Shown: positions 5,850 to 7,132 of the stretch, in pieces
How the letters are laid out: each line of letters begins with the position of its first letter
Numbering within the stretch: the first letter of the stretch is position 1
Position numbers and translations under genes: made by a program
The notes under the pieces: generated by a model
Databases searched by the model: none
What the model saw: the letters and a program-made list of their open reading frames with translations, nothing else
Told to the model about the DNA's origin: nothing
DNA from: Atopobium sp.
Lineage (GTDB): Bacteria > Actinomycetota > Coriobacteriia > Coriobacteriales > Atopobiaceae
Assembly (NCBI GenBank): GCA_015258785.1
Contig: JABZHP010000059.1
Location: 1-7,132, forward strand
Direction: 5' to 3'
DNA length: 7,132 bases

Positions 5850-5941
5850 GTGCGAGCGCCGGGGCGCAGGTGCAGCTTGCGTGCGAGCGCCGGGGCGCAG
5901 GTGCAGCTTGCGTGCGGTATCGGGGTCCAGGTGCGGTTGTC
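5850..5941. repeat. 31-bp tandem repeat in the divergent spacer
   Basis: Two exact 31-base copies lie head to tail at 5850-5880 and 5881-5911, beginning GTGCGAGCGCCGGGGCGC. A degenerate third copy follows at 5912-5941. GCGGTTGTC, present at 5841-5849 just before the first copy, recurs at 5933-5941 at the end of the third, so the unit has been copied more than once. The tract is GC-rich and lies upstream of the UPF0210 start. If the minus-strand TATAAT at 5998-6003 is used, it would be transcribed as part of that gene's leader. GTTGTC (5936-5941) and GACAAC (5949-5954) at its right end form an inverted repeat. Confidence 0.85.
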
Positions 5942-5997
5942 GTGTGGAGACAACGTCTGGCTTTTGGCGGACGACAAGCCGCAGGGGTTTCTCGACT

Positions 5998-6003
5998 ATT
6001 ATA
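5998..6003 (-). promoter_or_regulatory. Candidate -10 box for the UPF0210 gene
   Basis: The minus strand reads TATAAT exactly. No good -35 hexamer occurs at 16-18 bases (CCCGTT at 17). The same AT-rich core reads TATTAT or TATACT on the plus strand (5997-6005), which could serve the LacI gene with a short leader of about 35 bases. Overlapping divergent promoters are plausible but unproven. Confidence 0.35.
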
Positions 6004-6043
6004 CTTAAGCAACAACGATAAACGGGGTAAGTTGCGAGGTAAC

Positions 6044-7132
6044 GTGGCAGAAAAAGTCACCCTAAAAACGATTGCGCGCGAGGTGGGGCTGTCGCCCGCC
6101 ACGGTTTCGCTGGTGCTGAACGGCCGACCGGTGCGCGTGAGTGACGAGAACCGCCGCCGCATCCTCGACGTTGCCCGTCGCGAACACTACATTCCCAACC
6201 AGATTGCAAGAAGCCTGGTCACGCAGCATACACAGACGCTGGGGCTGATCGTGCCGAATATCGAGAGCCGATTTTTCTCGTCGTTTGCAAAGATGCTGGA
6301 GATGAAGTGCCGCCGCCGTGGGTACGCGCTGTTCATCACCAACTCGGATAACAGCACGTCTAACGATGCGGACCTTGTGCGATTGCTGGTAAATCGCGGC
6401 GCCGACGGCATCTTTATCATCACGTCCGACGAGGTAGAAGCCTCAAAGCAGCTCATCGCTGACCTGGAGCAGCTGCCCGTGCCGTACGTCATGGTGGACC
6501 GAACCATCGACGCACTCGACTGCGACAAAGTCACGTTCAACAATGAGCTTGGCGGCTATCTGGCCACAAAATACCTGCTAGATCACGGTCATCGCCGCAT
6601 CGCGTGTATGGTCAACACCGCCTCCAACACCGGCTGCGCCCGCCTCAACGGCTACGTTCGCGCACTTGGCGAGAAGGGCCTGGAGCTCGATCAGTCGCTT
6701 GTGCTGACCAGCGATTATTACATTCCTGATGCGTATCTTGCAGCTCAGCAGCTGATTCGCGTGAATGCTACGGCAGTTGTTGCGACGTCCGACAATATTG
6801 CGTTGGGCTTGCTGCGCTATCTGTACGAGCGTGGCTTGCATGTTCCGCGCGACTATTCTGTCGTCGGATACGATAACAGCATTTCAGACGCACTGTTTGA
6901 ACCAGCGCTGACCTCGATTGAGCAAAATGTTGATGAGCTTTCGGATGCCGCGCTTTCGATTATGTTTCGTCGTCTGGGCGAGCACGGAGCGGATGTTGGC
7001 GCAGGTATTGGCGTTGGCGCCGAGATGGGTGTCGCTGCTAGTGCGGGTGAGGGCGCAGCTGCTGGTAGTAGCGCTGGTGCGGATATCGGCACAGACCTTG
7101 TCTCTGCAAAGATTACCGGAATAGGCCTGGAA
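6044..7132 (+). CDS. LacI/GalR-family transcriptional repressor (3' end beyond window)
   Basis: 363 residues are visible, open to the last base with no stop. The GTG start gives the typical N-terminus (M)AEKVTLKTIAREVG, with GAGGT at 6036-6040 as a closely spaced ribosome binding site; an in-frame TTG at 6032 is a less likely start. The helix-turn-helix spans about 7-26 (LSPATVSLVLNG), the YIPNQIARSL hinge follows (49-58), then the periplasmic-binding-protein-like effector domain from about 65 (TLGLIVPNIES). Later landmarks are LLDHGHRRIA, VVATSDNIALGLL, VPRDYSVVGYDNS and PALTSIEQNVDEL. Proteins of this family bind palindromic operators as dimers and are released by a sugar or other small ligand; the ligand here is unknown. 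Residues 315-351 are an Ala/Gly-rich insertion before the closing strands. Divergent from the UPF0210 gene, so that gene and its own promoter are the likely targets. Confidence 0.93.
   Translation, partial: MAEKVTLKTIAREVGLSPATVSLVLNGRPVRVSDENRRRILDVARREHYIPNQIARSLVTQHTQTLGLIVPNIESRFFSSFAKMLEMKCRRRGYALFITNSDNSTSNDADLVRLLVNRGADGIFIITSDEVEASKQLIADLEQLPVPYVMVDRTIDALDCDKVTFNNELGGYLATKYLLDHGHRRIACMVNTASNTGCARLNGYVRALGEKGLELDQSLVLTSDYYIPDAYLAAQQLIRVNATAVVATSDNIALGLLRYLYERGLHVPRDYSVVGYDNSISDALFEPALTSIEQNVDELSDAALSIMFRRLGEHGADVGAGIGVGAEMGVAASAGEGAAAGSSAGADIGTDLVSAKITGIGLE
6986..7096 (+). repeat. Ala/Gly-rich low-complexity insertion in the LacI-family protein
   Basis: This segment encodes residues 315-351, dominated by Gly and Ala with Val, Ser, Asp and Glu (for example VGAGIGVGAE and GEGAAAGSSAGAD). 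It follows the helix SIMFRRLGEH and precedes the LVSAKITGIGLE strand, where usual family members have only a short loop. The codons are varied (GGC, GGT, GCG, GCT, GCA), so it is not a pure DNA microsatellite. The frame is kept. Confidence 0.7.

Noticed and set aside
5824..6162. N-terminal extension of the UPF0210 open frame
   Set aside because: It is made of the 31-bp repeats and overlaps the LacI gene. The family N-terminus and ribosome binding site both point to the ATG at 5823.

Overview
The window reads as part of a bacterial chromosome, probably an anaerobic, host-associated lineage. Coriobacteriia such as the Atopobium/Olsenella group is my tentative guess. It rests on mixed base composition, the CCA/CCT and AAG codon preference of the highly expressed-looking adh gene, the resemblance of that gene to Clostridium/Thermoanaerobacter secondary alcohol dehydrogenases, and a UPF0210/DUF711 gene. 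I cannot prove the taxon from sequence alone. There is no transposase, integrase, phage gene, tRNA, rRNA or CRISPR array here.

Layout: 1-240 is a non-coding array of short degenerate repeats (TCAGGC / GCCTGA cores) with a long imperfect hairpin. 262-1434 (-) is a multi-pass membrane protein with a DUF218/YdcF domain interrupted by a low-complexity Ala/Ser/Thr/Asp insertion. 1435-2006 is a 572-base gene-free divergent region holding several palindromes and the strong adh ribosome binding site. 2007-3065 (+) is an NADP-dependent, zinc-containing secondary alcohol dehydrogenase, closed by a strong terminator. 3178-4401 (+) is a CobW/COG0523 (G3E) GTPase with an extreme His-rich tail. A two-way terminator at 4429-4457 separates it from the convergent gene 4459-5823 (-), a UPF0210/DUF711 (PFL family) protein. 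5824-6043 is a divergent spacer with a 31-bp tandem repeat. 6044-7132 (+) is a LacI-family repressor that runs off the right edge and carries an Ala/Gly-rich insertion near its C-terminus.

How the genes relate: adh and cobW point the same way but are split by a strong terminator, so they are probably separate transcripts. A zinc-dependent enzyme beside a putative zinc metallochaperone is suggestive only. The LacI-family gene is divergent from the UPF0210 gene, so it may control that gene and itself.

The theme that runs through the whole window is repeat-driven expansion. Three unrelated proteins (YdcF-like, CobW, LacI) carry low-complexity insertions or tails at surface positions, and two intergenic regions carry short tandem repeats. 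I did not find a clear new multi-gene system. The repeat array at the left edge and the palindrome-rich adh upstream region are the best candidates for undescribed elements.
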